Assembly (NCBI GenBank): GCA_018806985.1
Contig: JADANN010000057.1
Span: 357,644-421,643 of the forward strand
Reading direction: 5' to 3'
DNA: 64,000 bases
Source: Angiostrongylus vasorum
Lineage: Eukaryota; Nematoda; Chromadorea; Rhabditida; Metastrongylidae
Each line of letters starts with the position of its first letter. Position 1 is the stretch's first letter. The notes beneath the pieces are model-generated. The model was not told where the DNA came from. It did not search any database and worked only from the letters and a program-made list of their open reading frames with translations. Shown here piece after piece: positions 45,833 through 53,300 of this stretch. The position numbers were made by a program, and so were the translations under genes.

Positions 45833-46045
45833 ACATAATATTAAAAGACACACTCGCAAAACCGTTGTTTAGTTGCCTCTCTTTTTTTCCATCACCTTCT
45901 TTCCCTACACAATTATTCATAATTAATGCCATGCATTATAGGAGGTCGTCGACTTACTGAATCATTCGCCCAAGACGCATCAACAATGGAAGAAAGTTTC
46001 TCGATTTTCGCTACTAATCCTAAAAAAGTGATGAGAAAGCGCTAA
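27373..46045 (+). CDS. Large multi-exon gene of unknown family; predicted secreted, Thr/Ser-rich, coiled-coil-containing
   Basis: Exons with matching phases: 27373-27554, 33200-33334 and 35885-36156; then 38987-39305, 40065-40223, 40330-40905, 40952-41094, 42031-42291, 42410-42486, 43800-43922, 43991-44027, 44084-44184 (or 44210), 44538-44615, 44670-45237, 45312-45380, 45504-45602 and 45942-46045. The protein begins with a cleavable-looking signal (ALLVLLNSVTA), has a short Cys/Trp module, a poly-Thr linker, long charged helical stretches, a GPIIAPLF block, a GYGTQLAREILNPGS block and Pro-rich and Gly-rich C-terminal parts. I do not recognise the family. The junction between 36156 (phase 1) and 38987 (phase 2) is not compatible, so either an exon is missing or these are two adjacent genes. 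A frameshift lies at 42209-42213. About 1050-1080 residues in total. Confidence 0.6.
27660..27900. mobile_element. Fold-back (MITE-like) element, partial
   Basis: Begins AGGTATAATGTGAAAT, like the arm start at 2445, and later carries the internal block AATCCGCATTGAACCCAGTTGAGCTGAAGC, which matches the interior of the element at 36513-36860 (near 36725-36765). The other arm is not clear. Confidence 0.45.
27955..31610 (-). mobile_element. RTE-type LINE, nearly full-length but decayed
   Basis: On the minus strand, from high to low coordinate: a 5' region shared with 60790-61350 (31050-31610); an endonuclease (30980-30290: RYDVIGLAEAR, DFNTKIG, then a GRFSF-like block); RT N-terminal and finger segments (about 29880-29400: RPEHLKN, KTVLLFKKGD, GNYPS); then, after an unrelated stretch (28790-29350), the C-terminal domain (28780-27955: a MMNDLDPEL-like block, GRKRAAWEAFKSIEDVV, and a final ARERE-like end). 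Frames are broken repeatedly and the catalytic FADD box is not seen, so the element is dead. It lies antisense in intron 1 of the unknown secreted gene. Confidence 0.8.
28790..29350. other. Foreign segment interrupting the RTE element, with hammerhead-like relic
   Basis: No RTE homology is visible here, although the RT palm should be present. 29281-29312 resembles the PLE-type core (CTAAGGA ... CGAAATGTCAGC), followed by an A/T-rich ACAACG segment. It is likely a nested insertion that replaced or split the palm domain. Confidence 0.35.
31625..31690. mobile_element. Fragment of a fold-back element arm
   Basis: AATGCAACCACAAGAATGTTGAGATATTGGCAAAACT is close to the arm sequence at 53000-53060 and 36515-36560. 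No second arm is evident. Confidence 0.4.
32085..32360 (+). mobile_element. tRNA-derived SINE (family 1)
   Basis: The head GGGCCCGTTTGGCGCAGTAG and the B-box-like GGTATCGATCCCAGCGCCC are the most tRNA-like of the family. The GCGCCC after the B box could pair with the GGGC start as an acceptor-like remnant. The body ends CAACGCCGAGAGCTTTTTATTTATG. Confidence 0.75.
33200..33334 (+). CDS. Unknown secreted protein, exon 2
   Basis: Acceptor AATTTTTAG, donor AG|GTGAGC. It joins exon 1 in phase. It encodes PPNPNDFTIPPHIKREDIEK and a short helical continuation ending LLYLVLP. Confidence 0.65.
33335..33985 (+). other. Intron 2 (5' part), no recognised feature
   Basis: AT-rich with nothing recognised; RTE fragments begin at about 33990. 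Confidence 0.4.
33990..34830 (-). mobile_element. RTE-type LINE C-terminal fragment
   Basis: On the minus strand 34824-34594 reads KEEIDRRRKAAWAAFGLLKEATDQ-like, then FTVLPALCYTAETW, the C-terminal domain after the RT of an RTE LINE. Continuation to 33990 includes GRPPTRW-like and MDYDCVRKER-like blocks near the element end. It differs from the 27955-31610 element (AAWAAF rather than AAWEAF type), so two RTE subfamilies are present. Confidence 0.75.
34831..35345. other. No recognised feature (between two RTE fragments)
   Basis: An 88-codon minus frame is present without a motif; possibly unalignable RTE-flanking DNA. Confidence 0.3.
35350..35850 (-). mobile_element. RTE-type LINE C-terminal fragment
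   Basis: The minus frame at 35675-35343 reads MRRTDDRWTKGTVEWTQREY, then GRPPTRWTEVF, matching the extreme C-terminus of the same RTE subfamily as 33990-34830. The plus strand of both copies shares GTGTAGGTGG-CGTCC and the TATGTTTCGCTATCGAT block, so they are copies of the same 3' half. Confidence 0.75.
35885..36156 (+). CDS. Unknown secreted protein, exon 3 (Cys/Trp module)
   Basis: Acceptor CACTTTTGTTGAG, donor ATAG|GTAATT. It joins exon 2 in phase. It encodes SYRKGPFFDKKECQGWTWEP, then VRIWITFPVGKDGDSLTPPQ and CEDSIRLLILKEINDMKVIK. Two Cys and several Trp suggest a small folded extracellular module. It ends in phase 1. Unknown family. Confidence 0.65.
36513..36860. mobile_element. Complete fold-back (MITE-like) element with about 75-bp terminal inverted repeats
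   Basis: The left arm (about 36515-36590) contains GCTGAGATATTTGCAAAACT, CCGGACC and CAGGTGTCTGCGGTGG. The right arm (about 36788-36860), reverse-complemented, reads almost the same. The centre has GGAATTGATCTAGAGAAC and AGTTAAGCTGAGGCTGCAG, found in other copies (27840-27880, 63420-63455). There is no ORF. It is the best-preserved copy of the family here and lies in an intron. Confidence 0.7.
37020..38250 (+). mobile_element. RTE-type LINE fragment (RT palm to C-terminus)
   Basis: The plus-strand translation begins AGFRRNFCYMNDIQSVS-like (37020-37080). It continues NAFLSAL-D-GVD (37145-37190), then the palm segment VNDIVIFPKSIDEAETMLSE (37408-37467), in which the expected FADD box reads VNDI, and ends with WANHIKKK-DRCLE-like C-terminal traces (37935-37985). 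Frameshifts and stops are frequent. It belongs to the same subfamily as 33990-34830 and lies in sense orientation in the intron. Confidence 0.75.
38251..38986 (+). other. Intronic stretch before the Thr-rich exon
   Basis: Contains several acceptor-like sites. A 13-nt stretch 38741-38753 after TTTATGCTTGCAG would restore the phase between exons ending 36156 and starting 38987, but its donor (TCT|GTTGGA) is weak. Nothing else recognised. Confidence 0.3.
38987..39305 (+). CDS. Unknown gene, Thr-rich exon
   Basis: Acceptor TTTGTAG, donor AAA|GTCATT (weak but phase 0). The correct frame gives FTTTILSTTATTTTTTATTT, then KPTRTRSIAGESNATQKP and a charged segment KKLHAKKAKWSEEDTKEFEL. The ACA-repeat also produces a poly-Gln frame, which is a shadow. 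Thr-rich linkers are often O-glycosylated in secreted nematode proteins (inference). Confidence 0.6.
40065..40223 (+). CDS. Unknown gene, charged helical exon
   Basis: Acceptor GCTTTCAG, donor ACG|GTAACC, 53 codons in phase 0. It encodes AKLESEYLTKLVLLKMERKE, then a Ser/Asp/Asn-rich tail. Likely helical or coiled coil. Confidence 0.7.
40330..40905 (+). CDS. Unknown gene, long exon
   Basis: Acceptor TGTTTACAG, donor CTA|GTAAGA, 192 codons in phase 0. Begins ATTSAILTETASTVVSTERE, then charged helical segments (YDKIEKIESKVLSILSSTVK). Two possible N-glycosylation sites (NIT, NDLS-region) are visible. Confidence 0.75.
40952..41094 (+). CDS. Unknown gene, amphipathic exon
   Basis: Acceptor TTTTTCAAG, donor AT|GTAAGT. 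It encodes NETHLNAKKAEDLLDSNEIK, then LQEHIRAKLLAILQKRGW, an amphipathic helix. Phase matches its neighbours. Confidence 0.75.
41095..42030 (+). other. Intron, no recognised feature
   Basis: Contains a 78-codon plus frame (41474-41710) with no splice-site support in frame. Confidence 0.4.
42031..42291 (+). CDS. Unknown gene, Ser/Thr-rich exon with a one-base frameshift
   Basis: Acceptor TTGCTGTAAAG, donor ACTG|GTAAGT. From the acceptor, in phase, it reads NLVEKLVADLDLDHNSTFAP and a Ser/Thr-rich stretch ending KSTVGG, where TAA TAA follows at 42215-42220. Reading with one G fewer in the five-G run 42209-42213 continues openly (DNNTLTSDEGGAVAFKQISM) to the donor, and the downstream exon is in phase only for that reading. 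Either an assembly/sequencing indel or a disrupting mutation. Confidence 0.65.
42410..42486 (+). CDS. Unknown gene, short exon
   Basis: Acceptor ATATTTCAG, donor GAA|GTAAGT. It encodes VETVNNASSIITAELSNSST followed by TVHKTE, with NAS and NSS glycosylation sequons. Confidence 0.7.
42487..43799 (+). other. Intron with unassigned open frames
   Basis: Holds a 148-codon plus frame (42845-43291) and a 94-codon minus frame (43471-43755), neither with a recognised motif. A plus-strand stretch at 43575-43699 reads KPASQYHGYIAPLTAALPLP and resembles an exon, but its phase does not fit. Confidence 0.35.
43800..43922 (+). CDS. Unknown gene, hydrophobic-block exon
   Basis: Acceptor ATCCTTTAG, donor AAG|GTTCGT, 41 codons. 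It encodes SEAKLANVITPIAKIIDNIG, then PIIAPLFRSHTAATK. The IxxIxxxIxPLF pattern may be a conserved motif, but I do not know the family. Confidence 0.7.
43991..44027 (+). CDS. Unknown gene, 37-nt exon
   Basis: Acceptor AATATTACAG, donor AGAG|GTAAAC. It encodes ATGVTSYEPPGR and passes phase 1 to the next exon. Confidence 0.6.
44084..44210 (+). CDS. Unknown gene, GYGTQLA exon
   Basis: Acceptor CATTCTCCAG. It encodes DILAHSDGENSIIGYGTQLA, then REILNPGSLQKERE. Two donors are possible: GAG|GTTGTT after 44184, phase 0, or CCTAG|GTTTCA after 44210, phase 2. Only the first fits the next exon directly. Confidence 0.65.
44265..44357 (+). CDS. Possible Lys-rich coiled-coil exon
   Basis: An open stretch in phase 0 reads VENKDLLTNLYNDLQEKKRT, then DIKKKSKEELN. 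It would link the 44184 donor to the exon at 44538 in frame. The acceptor (TTTATGAAG) and donor (AAC|GTGTTT) are weak, and the frame stays open to TAA at 44409-44411. Confidence 0.3.
44538..44615 (+). CDS. Unknown gene, charged helical exon
   Basis: Acceptor TATTTTGAG, donor AAT|GTATGT, 26 codons in phase 0. It encodes ERQKAFAAKIAQIKENLKYN, consistent with a coiled coil. Confidence 0.55.
44670..45237 (+). CDS. Unknown gene, long Pro/Ser-rich exon
   Basis: Acceptor AATTTCTAG, with a second in-frame acceptor TTTCAG six bases later (start 44676). Donor AAG|GTAATT after 45237, phase 1. Encodes QRIPPYPGLYSVVPQTSQVT, a FTAPLNGYKGSLPPPSSSP region, and a Phe/Ser/Pro-rich remainder. Read-through beyond the donor ends at 45311. 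Confidence 0.75.
45312..45380 (+). CDS. Unknown gene, short exon
   Basis: Acceptor AACCTCTAG, donor CCG|GTAGGT. It encodes GINDNTGYERGRSEVKSTFL then EDSG. Phase 1 in and out. Confidence 0.65.
45504..45602 (+). CDS. Unknown gene, Ser/Gly-rich exon
   Basis: Acceptor ATATGCTTTAG, donor GGAG|GTACAG. It encodes IMLENREAPSQRIDSQPSTS, then a GFRGGGFGG tail. Phase 1 in and out. Confidence 0.65.
45775..45830. repeat. (TA)n microsatellite in the last intron
   Basis: Uninterrupted TA run; overlapping YIYIY frames are artefacts. Confidence 0.95.
45942..46045 (+). CDS. Unknown gene, last exon
   Basis: Acceptor GCATTATAG, stop TAA 46043-46045. It encodes GGRRLTESFAQDASTMEESF, then SIFATNPKKVMRKR. Joins the preceding Gly-rich exon in phase. 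The very basic C-terminus is notable. Confidence 0.7.
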
Positions 46046-46239
46046 TTATACGTGTATTACTGTGAGACTGGTCGATTTTGTAGATTGTTTTTATAAAATT
46101 GTGGTAACTGATTTTTTTTCTATTTAATTTCCAGAGCAATTGAAATGCATTATTTATTCATTCATTAACTATTTCCACGGAACAATCTAATTTTCACACT
46201 TTTAATCACTACGACCTAACTTTCGTAGTTCCTAACCCA

Positions 46240-46645
46240 CTCTAACTCCCTACTCCCAACGGTTTTCCGCTTCACCGTGGCAAAGAGGTGTTCCAGGATG
46301 TTGTACTACGATGTAAAGCGGGAGTGTTAAAACCGCGGCAGGGTCTTCCAAGCTGAGGAGGAGTTCTGCGTTTCCATCACGAAGCTCACCAAAGAGTAAA
46401 TCAATACCAGGATCCACCACCATCCTGTTATCAAACCAGTCGCATGGTGGTAAATCTCCCTCTGATCCACAAAGGCGACTACCTGGGGGATGCAACGACT
46501 TAGGACGGACAAATCTCCTGGTTGACCTCGGGACTCCAGGAAACGACAATGGTTAGACCAGCAAAACTCGGAAACAATGAAAATTATGCTGAGGTCCACG
46601 CACCCACTGGAGACGGGTCATCCAAGTATCCAAGTATCTAAGTAT
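46240..46645 (+). mobile_element. (AAGTATC)-tailed retroposon
   Basis: Shares CTCCCAACGGTTTTCCGC, GTGGTAAATCTCCCTCTGAT and the tail AAGTATCCAAGTATCTAAGTATT with 5517-5912. Moderately diverged. It lies 200 bases after the unknown gene's stop codon. Confidence 0.65.
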
Positions 46646-47329
46646 TACTTAAGTGGTTAAATATAACCCTTACACGTAGTTGTGAGATAGTCTGTCTCTG
46701 GTTTTGGCGAGCTGCATTTTATCAAGTTATTTCTTTTTGAAGAAATGTGATTCAGTCAGCTCCCAAATCCTTTCGTTAGAACTGCCCCCTGTAACAGGAA
46801 CGTTTGCAAGAAGATTGAATTCCATGCAGACTTCGTAAGACTTCCCTGTGTGTTCATTCTGGAAAATCAATAGTTGACAAGTTTAAACGTTTGCACAATG
46901 CAAAACACGTTGAATAAGCCGTAAAGTAATCATAGAAGGATAACAATGTGTATATCGGTGATTGATTGTTAAGAAACGAAGTATTTCATCCAATGGGCTC
47001 CCAATGTGTTTTCAATTGTCCTGTGGCCAAAAAATGAATAATTCGAAAACAAAAAAAAATCAGTCAGGGTTTTCCTCGAAATTTTGAGAATGAGAGACAA
47101 TTCTCGTTTTACTCATGTACGTTCTAAATGGAAGAGACACTCTTGCCGATGAGAGAAAATTCGTGATAACTGATAAGAACAAACGTTCTGTGACTTTGAA
47201 AATTTTTTGGCAAATTGTGTCCCTATCACACTTTCCAGAAAAATTTACAATTATTGCTCAGTGAGTAACATCGTCAAATTGGCAATATTAGAAAGTTTTT
47301 CTCAAAGAGAGGATAGGAGCTTTTTTATT
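46646..47329. other. No recognised feature
   Basis: AT-rich, nothing identified. Confidence 0.4.
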
Positions 47330-47480
47330 ACAACCTTTATTGACGCATAGTAGCTGGTGTTTCGGCGGTTTTGCCTTCTTCAGATCCGTTCTTGCTGTTC
47401 TTCAGTCTTCCGGTTGTTACTGAAGACCATCCGCATGTAGCACTACAAAGGTAAGAAATGGAAATAAGACAAATGTAACC
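47330..47480 (-). mobile_element. PLE-type repeat with hammerhead-like motif
   Basis: The reverse complement of 47353-47383 reads CTGAAGA, then GGC-AAAACC-GCC, then GAAAC, followed by ACCAGC instead of GTCAGC. The GAAAC box and CTGANGA box are intact; the cleavage-site triplet is altered. It is followed by GTCAATAAAGGTTGTAATAAA, like the pLTR segment of 53905-53925. A 102-codon minus frame crosses it. Confidence 0.5.
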
Positions 47481-47999
47481 GCCAAATTTTCCTAACTTTC
47501 GTTCGAGACTTGGAACCCAGGTGAGCTTCCTAATACCCTTTCCACTTATGGCCGTGGTAAAACCACTTCCCATTGTTGCGCGATACAGCTCGCTTCTCGA
47601 AGAACCTTCGGAGACTCCAGAAATTTTGGTTCTTCCTACATACATTCCATGTAACTTTTTTGATTGCTGGATTTAGTTATTTACTGGAAACACCGTCTGT
47701 GTCCCATGGACACTCAAGAAGAGACGAGCTTAGTTCGGCGCGGAGTGTAGGGAACCGTAGTATTTCTTTCCGGAAACAATCAGGATTGAAATAAATAGTT
47801 CGTTGAAATAGAAGCTGTACTCTTAGTACTTCTGTCGGCTCCCGTTGGTCCTGGCACATACGCCAACCAGCCTTAAGAGGCCAGATTTAACTAGTGTTGC
47901 ATTTGCACGCTGATATAATACAAACATATTTGTGCAGCTTTTCATACTTGTTATTATTAATGAAAAGAAGTGTGCGCAGTCAGCCAAGCTTTCCTTCCC
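47481..47999. other. No recognised feature
   Basis: Nothing identified; possibly flanking PLE-related DNA. Confidence 0.3.
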
Positions 48000-48175
48000 T
48001 CAGGAGTTGGGAAACTGCTACCAGCTTTTCCTGGGAGGATAAAAACACTAATTTGATACATCTGTAGGCTGAATCAAATCAGTGTACAGAGCCAGGTATG
48101 CATTAAACTGACCCCCACGCGCTCGTATATAAATAAATGTCGTAAGCGTTACTCTTTATATCTAAGTTAAACAGA
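48000..48175 (+). mobile_element. Decayed family-1 SINE, 3' part
   Basis: Traces of the family-1 body: AGTTGGGAAACTGCTACCAG, CCTGGGAGGATAAAAACAC, CCAGGTATGCATTAAACTG and GTCGTAAGCGT, in the expected order. The tRNA-like head is missing. Confidence 0.45.
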
Positions 48176-48295
48176 TTCTACGTACACCAACACTAACTGA
48201 CGTTCTCATAGAATTCTTCTAATACTTTAGTAATATGAATAAATTAACCACCAAGCTGTTATACGCTTTTATCCTATAACATTAATAAATAAATG

Positions 48296-48575
48296 ATGAA
48301 CCTCTCGGCGTTGAACAATCCCTGAAGGATGCGCCATGCATTCGACTTCATTAAGCATCGTTTGGACGTGATTGAATGCATATCTGGACCTTACAATGGC
48401 TAGCGGTGGTCTACCGATGTATCGGGCCAGTGCTACTGTCCCCCCAGACAAGTATGGTACCAATTTTTCCGACCCCGGAGGGATGGAAGGCCTAGTGAAC
48501 CATGAGCGCGGGGATCGATTCCACGTGTGTGGCGCAGTGGCGCCTCCAACCAATGCGCCACACGCGCCCTCAAAT
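48296..48575 (-). mobile_element. tRNA-derived SINE (family 1)
   Basis: The reverse complement runs from GGGCGCGTGTGGCGCATTGG (head, about 48572) through GGAATCGATCCCCGCGC (B-box region) to CAACGCCGAGAGGTTCATC (about 48297). Well preserved. Confidence 0.75.
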
Positions 48576-49110
48576 AAGGTTAGTGTAAAAGAATGGTCGT
48601 TAAGAACAGAAGCTCTGAACGCTCATCTCCTCTCAAACACAGCTTTAGTAGTATTAAAAGCTATTTTAATCTATACATTTTCGCATATAAGATATACGTC
48701 TACCTTTTCTAACACCCTAGAATTTTGAATTTCCTGTGCCAAAAATTTTTTCAAAATCCTTCTCAAGTGCGGCTTGGTTGATGTAGACTTTGGCAAGTAA
48801 TACTTTTTGAGAAGCGTGAAAGCAATTGGTTAGCTAGAGGTCCGCTGAGCACTGTGGAAGCACAGAGTTTTTGTAGTCCATTTCATTCAACATTTATAGC
48901 GACAGTTGAGCGAAATGTGGTCGAGTGCTCTCCTACCAGACGAGTGATCATATCTTCTGCGACGGCCATTGATAAATACACACGCTGAATTTTCCAAAGA
49001 AATCCGCCGAAAGCCACTACACTTTTTTTCGTTCTTGCTGTGATCGTATTCCGAGTATCCAACAGGTTGCAGTAAATATAATTTGCTAGTTTTCTGATAA
49101 CCACACTCTA
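48576..49110. other. No recognised feature
   Basis: Nothing identified. Confidence 0.4.
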
Positions 49111-49560
49111 GGCTGTTACTGCACAGAATTTATTCACAACAGCTAAAGTTAGTTCCGATTTTTCTCTCTTCAGAGCCTGGAAGGGTAAATGGAATCTAGT
49201 GGGCTGAAAGACCTTTAAAACCTTCACAGATAACCACCATACTTGTTCTCAATCACACTGGATATAATACAGCTTCATCGCAAACTTATCGCTCTGAGTC
49301 TTCCACCGAGTAATCCACGTGAAGAGCAACAGCATAGAGCTCACATTCTAGGGGTAATGAGCCTCTTTCGCGTTAAAAAGATCAGTCTTAGATGTTGTGT
49401 GGAATCTCGTGTGATAAAGAGAATGCCTGCCTGCGATTCTTTTCTGGAATTTTGGGTTTTTTCCAGAGCGCTTCGAACTCTTTACTTGTAGAAGTCTTGG
49501 ATTCCTGGGCGAGGAAGGCTTTTTCGATTCTTAGGAATTATAAAATTCAAATAACATCTT
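49111..49560 (-). mobile_element. PLE C-terminal/pLTR fragment within duplicated segment copy 1
   Basis: The minus translation near 49500-49450 reads KEFEALWKKPKIPEKNRR, matching the LEAFWINSRKP end of the other PLE copies. The region near 49330 corresponds to the EGVITFPCEP-type block seen at 61547-61777. Near 49138-49180 there is a strongly decayed hammerhead-like segment next to GAGCCTGGAAGGGTAAATG, which is shared with the pLTRs at 53960 and 57823. Confidence 0.6.
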
Positions 49561-50130
49561 AAGTGAATGACAGAAGCAGCCCCCATTAATAGTAATACAG
49601 ACCTTACGAAAATATCTGGAGAGTGAACAAGCCGAAATGTTTGATGAGAGGAAAAGTACAGAAAAGGAAAGAAGGCCTATCCACAAACCACATCTCAAAT
49701 GATAATCGTTTCTTATACTTCTTTCGGTCATGTTCGCCGCTCTTATCACAGGTGTAGCGGTAGGATAGACATCGTCCAGTGATGTATTAATTGAAAGTGA
49801 AGATTGTAGAATGAACAGCTGAAGTTTTAATAAGCATAAGGGAGCCGAGAGCAGCTAGACATCAGGAAATAAAGGTAAGGCATAAACGAACTTCGTTTAA
49901 TGAGCTTCAAAAAACTTGACCCTCTAAGAATAAATAGCCACGGAAAAAAAGTGAAAGTGAATAACTCGCATGGAAGATGGGCGAAATTCGTTTCCCATCC
50001 GAAGGGCCTTCACGAAAAGTAGCATCCTTAAACTTAGTCATTTTTCGGTTCCTTTAAAAAAAAGCACTTGTTTAGAATTATGAAAAATATCGAGATCTAC
50101 TGGCAGGAATTCACGTAAGCTAGCTGTCAA

Positions 50131-50496
50131 CTAGTGCTTGCAATTTTGCCGGTCCAGCTGGTTTTCCATGCACCACCAGTGATGTGTGACCCAACGTAGT
50201 TTAAACATTTGGCCGATGACCCATTCAAGTGCAATTTTTCTTGGAAGCACGGAAACAGCTGGTCCTTGTAGATTGGAAGGAAATTTGACGTTAAACGACT
50301 TAAATGCTTCTAGGACAATTCTTGTGATAGCAACGAATCCTGCGAGTAATCGATCAACCTCTTGAAGGTGATGCAGGAAGCCGAATCCGACAATTAATGG
50401 TAAGGGGTTTATGTAAGAACAACTGGAAAAAGACCTGCTCGTTAAAAAAAAATCGTAGACGGGAAATCGGTGCTGAAAACATCGTGTTTCACCCAT
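50131..50496 (-). other. Open frame shared by both duplicated segments
   Basis: A 121-codon minus frame whose C-terminal 80 codons (LIVGFGFLHHLQEVDRLLAG ... WVTHHWWCMEN) are kept open in copy 2 (62498-62776) with only a few substitutions. No family recognised; it may be a fragment of a mobile-element protein or chance. Confidence 0.3.
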
Positions 50497-50809
50497 CTGT
50501 CGTCTCTTTCAGGGCCCCTGTGGCACAGTGGTTGGAGGCGCCACTGCGACACACAAGTGGAATTAATCCCCGCGCCCATGGCTCAAAAAGCCTTCCATCC
50601 CTCCTGGGTCGGCAAATTGGTACCAGACTTGCCTGGGAGGATAGCAACACTGGCCCGATACATCGGTAGGTCACTGTAAAGGCCAGATATTCATTCAATC
50701 ACCTTCAAACGATGCTTAATGAGGTCGAAAGCATGGCGCATCCCTCAGGATTTATCAATGCCGAGAGCTTTATCCTTTATTTTGTTTTTTATCCTCTGTC
50801 GTCTCCTTC
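50496..50809 (+). mobile_element. Family-1 SINE with a 15-bp target-site duplication
   Basis: SINE 50511-50794 is flanked by TCTGTCGTCTCTTTC (50496-50510) and TCTGTCGTCTCCTTC (50795-50809), one mismatch. The paralogous segment at 62866-62880 has CATCTGTCGTTTATTTT without any SINE, an empty site. The head reads CCCCTGTGGCACAGTGGTTG and the tail GCCGAGAGCTTTATCCTTT. This is the clearest insertion of the family. Confidence 0.85.
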
Positions 50810-50829
50810 TGTTTAAGGTATTAGCAGTC

Positions 50830-52555
50830 CTAGCACCATCCTCGTTCTTCAGGCTCAGCAATAAAAGAAGACCACAGCATTAATTGTCAATCACCAACCA
50901 GTGAGTGCTGATTATAGTGATTCAGAGATATTGTTTGAGAGTAAGAGAAAGTAGATCGCTCCTCCTTTATGAAACAATAATGGGAGCTGTCCTGGTGACC
51001 CCAGTAAAGGATAGGGCTGTTTCACGGAGATTCATTTTTTGGTAGATGAAGGTAGAACAACCTTCATCAACAAGTTACACGTATTTTATTACAACATAAC
51101 TAGCTGTGATTAAAAATGAACTGCCTTGGAGATGAATCATTGTGCTGTCAACTACATGGAACCCTCAATTAAAAGAGAATTCATCATCGAAACAAAGCGA
51201 TAGAATTGCAATGTGTCACAGATCAGTGGTCCTACGTGGAAATTCAGGTGGGTCTGCAGAGGTGAGAAGGGGTAGTTCACAGCTAGGTTACCTAAATTCC
51301 AGCCAGTAGACCTTTATAGCATGCGCGATCGCGAACTTGCTTTGCCTGAGGCTCTTTCTGATGGGAAAATAATACTCTTGCCCTTTCACATGAGTAATTC
51401 GCCTTCTCTTTCTTTCCTTGGCTAACCGTTCTCAGTGGGGGTCAATTTTGGTAATGGTCATGTAAATTATTTTCTCCAATTTTAGAGGAACTCTTTTCAT
51501 CTTTTTCGGCATCCCGAGTATGTCTACACTCCACTCAAAAAATCCTATGACACCTTCACAACATATAACTAGGTTATTGCTCAAGAAAGTCAATTTCTTT
51601 GCTGTTAACACATTATTGGACCCATCTTTTTCACTTTGGTAATGTTTCAAAAGGCGCTAGCCTATTTTCTTCCCTGGATTATCCTATGTTGTTATGTATG
51701 AAGCTGTTGTTCGCCATTTATGACTTTGTGTAATCAAAGTAAAATTGTGGTGCTAGCACGTAAACGTAGCAGTTTTCACATCCTTTCAAAGTACCCCATT
51801 CAGGCACTACGTCGTTTGAGTTTGCCTTAATATTTTTCATGCTTCCTATCTGGGCTATCCTTTCCTGACCTATGTTGTCTGGCCTGGGCATGTCAAAGTG
51901 CCTGCTTCGTTTCTGCTACCTAACTCATTTAATGATTGTGCATGATAAGTGGCTTCAAAAACTCTAACTTCTTTACCTTTCCATTCTTTACCAGTATTTT
52001 ATCTAAGAATTTTTCTCATGCCCTTCGTCTTCAATCGTATTTCATTCTTTGTCAGTGAAGCAACTTTGTGGTATTTGACGACACCTTGCAGATTAATCTG
52101 CGAATGCCGCATTATCAACGAATTTCAGACAGCGCCAGAGCTCGGAATCTCCAATCGTGATTTATTTCGGTTCGTCTTTGCACGTATTAATAGGTATATT
52201 TGCCATTGTTTAGATTAGCAACCATTCTTCAAAATTTTCACTGCTCCTACACATTTAGATTTGCAACGACAGATCTGTTCGCACGAAAGATGCGATGCAC
52301 TTCAGCCTTCCAGCGTATAGAAACGTTAAACATTCCAAGGAATTGCACTGATCGGTTTCTTCACGCTACCACGGTTTTGCTTCGTGTGTAGGAGAAATGG
52401 ATTAAAAATTCTCATGTTTCTATAGTGTGTGATATAAATAGATCCAGATTGGTTTGTCATGCATATTTTTTTGCTAGCTTTCCTTGAGCATCGGGCACGT
52501 TCGTTATTACTAGTATGAAATTTCGCTAATTTTGCTTAGTAAATTCCTTCCTTTG
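50830..52555. other. Copy-1-specific stretch of the duplicated segment
   Basis: Absent from copy 2. Open frames such as 51949-52218 (+) carry no recognised motif. Could be an insertion in copy 1 or a deletion in copy 2. Confidence 0.4.
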
Positions 52556-52994
52556 TGTTGGTACCATACCACACTCCGGGTTGATCAAGAAAACAATCCT
52601 TCGATTTAGTCAGACTGAGAGCAAAGTTCATGTAAAGCAGTGATTGATGCATCAGAGTCCACTGTGTCCGTCACATGTAATTTCAACTACCTCCACGACA
52701 ATTAGTCAGAATGGAGTGTATGGAACATTCCTAAGTGGCGAATCAACGCTTGTCGCTTTATCGCCTCTCCTTTATCTCCTCGTGTTTAGTTGACCTCAGG
52801 ACTTCTTACATTCATTAAAACTGCAATTATTTTTTTCCTTAATCCTCACTTTCAGTCAATAATTTACCAGACCATATCTATCTTGTCGCTACACTCGTGA
52901 TGATAGTTGCAAAGATGACCAATAGGAGTATAAAAAATGATCATTATTCAAAATATAATGGTAACTTTTTATTCGCTCCCCTACCATAATTTTT

Positions 52995-53130
52995 CACGGC
53001 AGGGTATGACGCGAAATACAACCACAGCGATGCTGAGATATTTGCAAAACTCCGGACTGCACGTGTCTGTGGTGCGGAACGAACGCGCTATTACCCTTTC
53101 CGGGGGGCAACCCATTTGTAATTTTGTCGA
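52995..53130. mobile_element. Fold-back (MITE-like) element arm
   Basis: GGGTATGACGCGAAATACAA, GATGCTGAGATATTTGCAAA, then CTCCGGACTG and GGAACGAACGCGCTATTACC match the left arm at 36513-36600. The element is incomplete. At the matching place in copy 2 (about 63410) a different internal part of the same family is left. Confidence 0.55.
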
Positions 53131-53300
53131 CCTTTAGAGTAAATAAGAAGGATTCTGTTTGTTATCGAAATCCTCACACAAAATACACCTAGTTCGGTTT
53201 TCTCTTCAATTAGGTCCAAGTAGTATAAATTTAAACAGTCCTAGTAGTTTCATCAAAACAGTTCATTCCGTTAATTATTGTCATTGCCTGTTCTTTTCAC

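Larger units (their letters stand above)
49111..53290. repeat. Large duplicated segment, copy 1
   Basis: 49111-50495 aligns nearly base for base with 61378-62880, and 52555-53290 aligns with 63055-64000. The middle (50830-52555) has no counterpart in copy 2. Copy 1 carries a family-1 SINE at 50511-50794 that copy 2 lacks. It is either a segmental duplication or two copies of a large composite element that begins with a PLE fragment. Confidence 0.8.
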
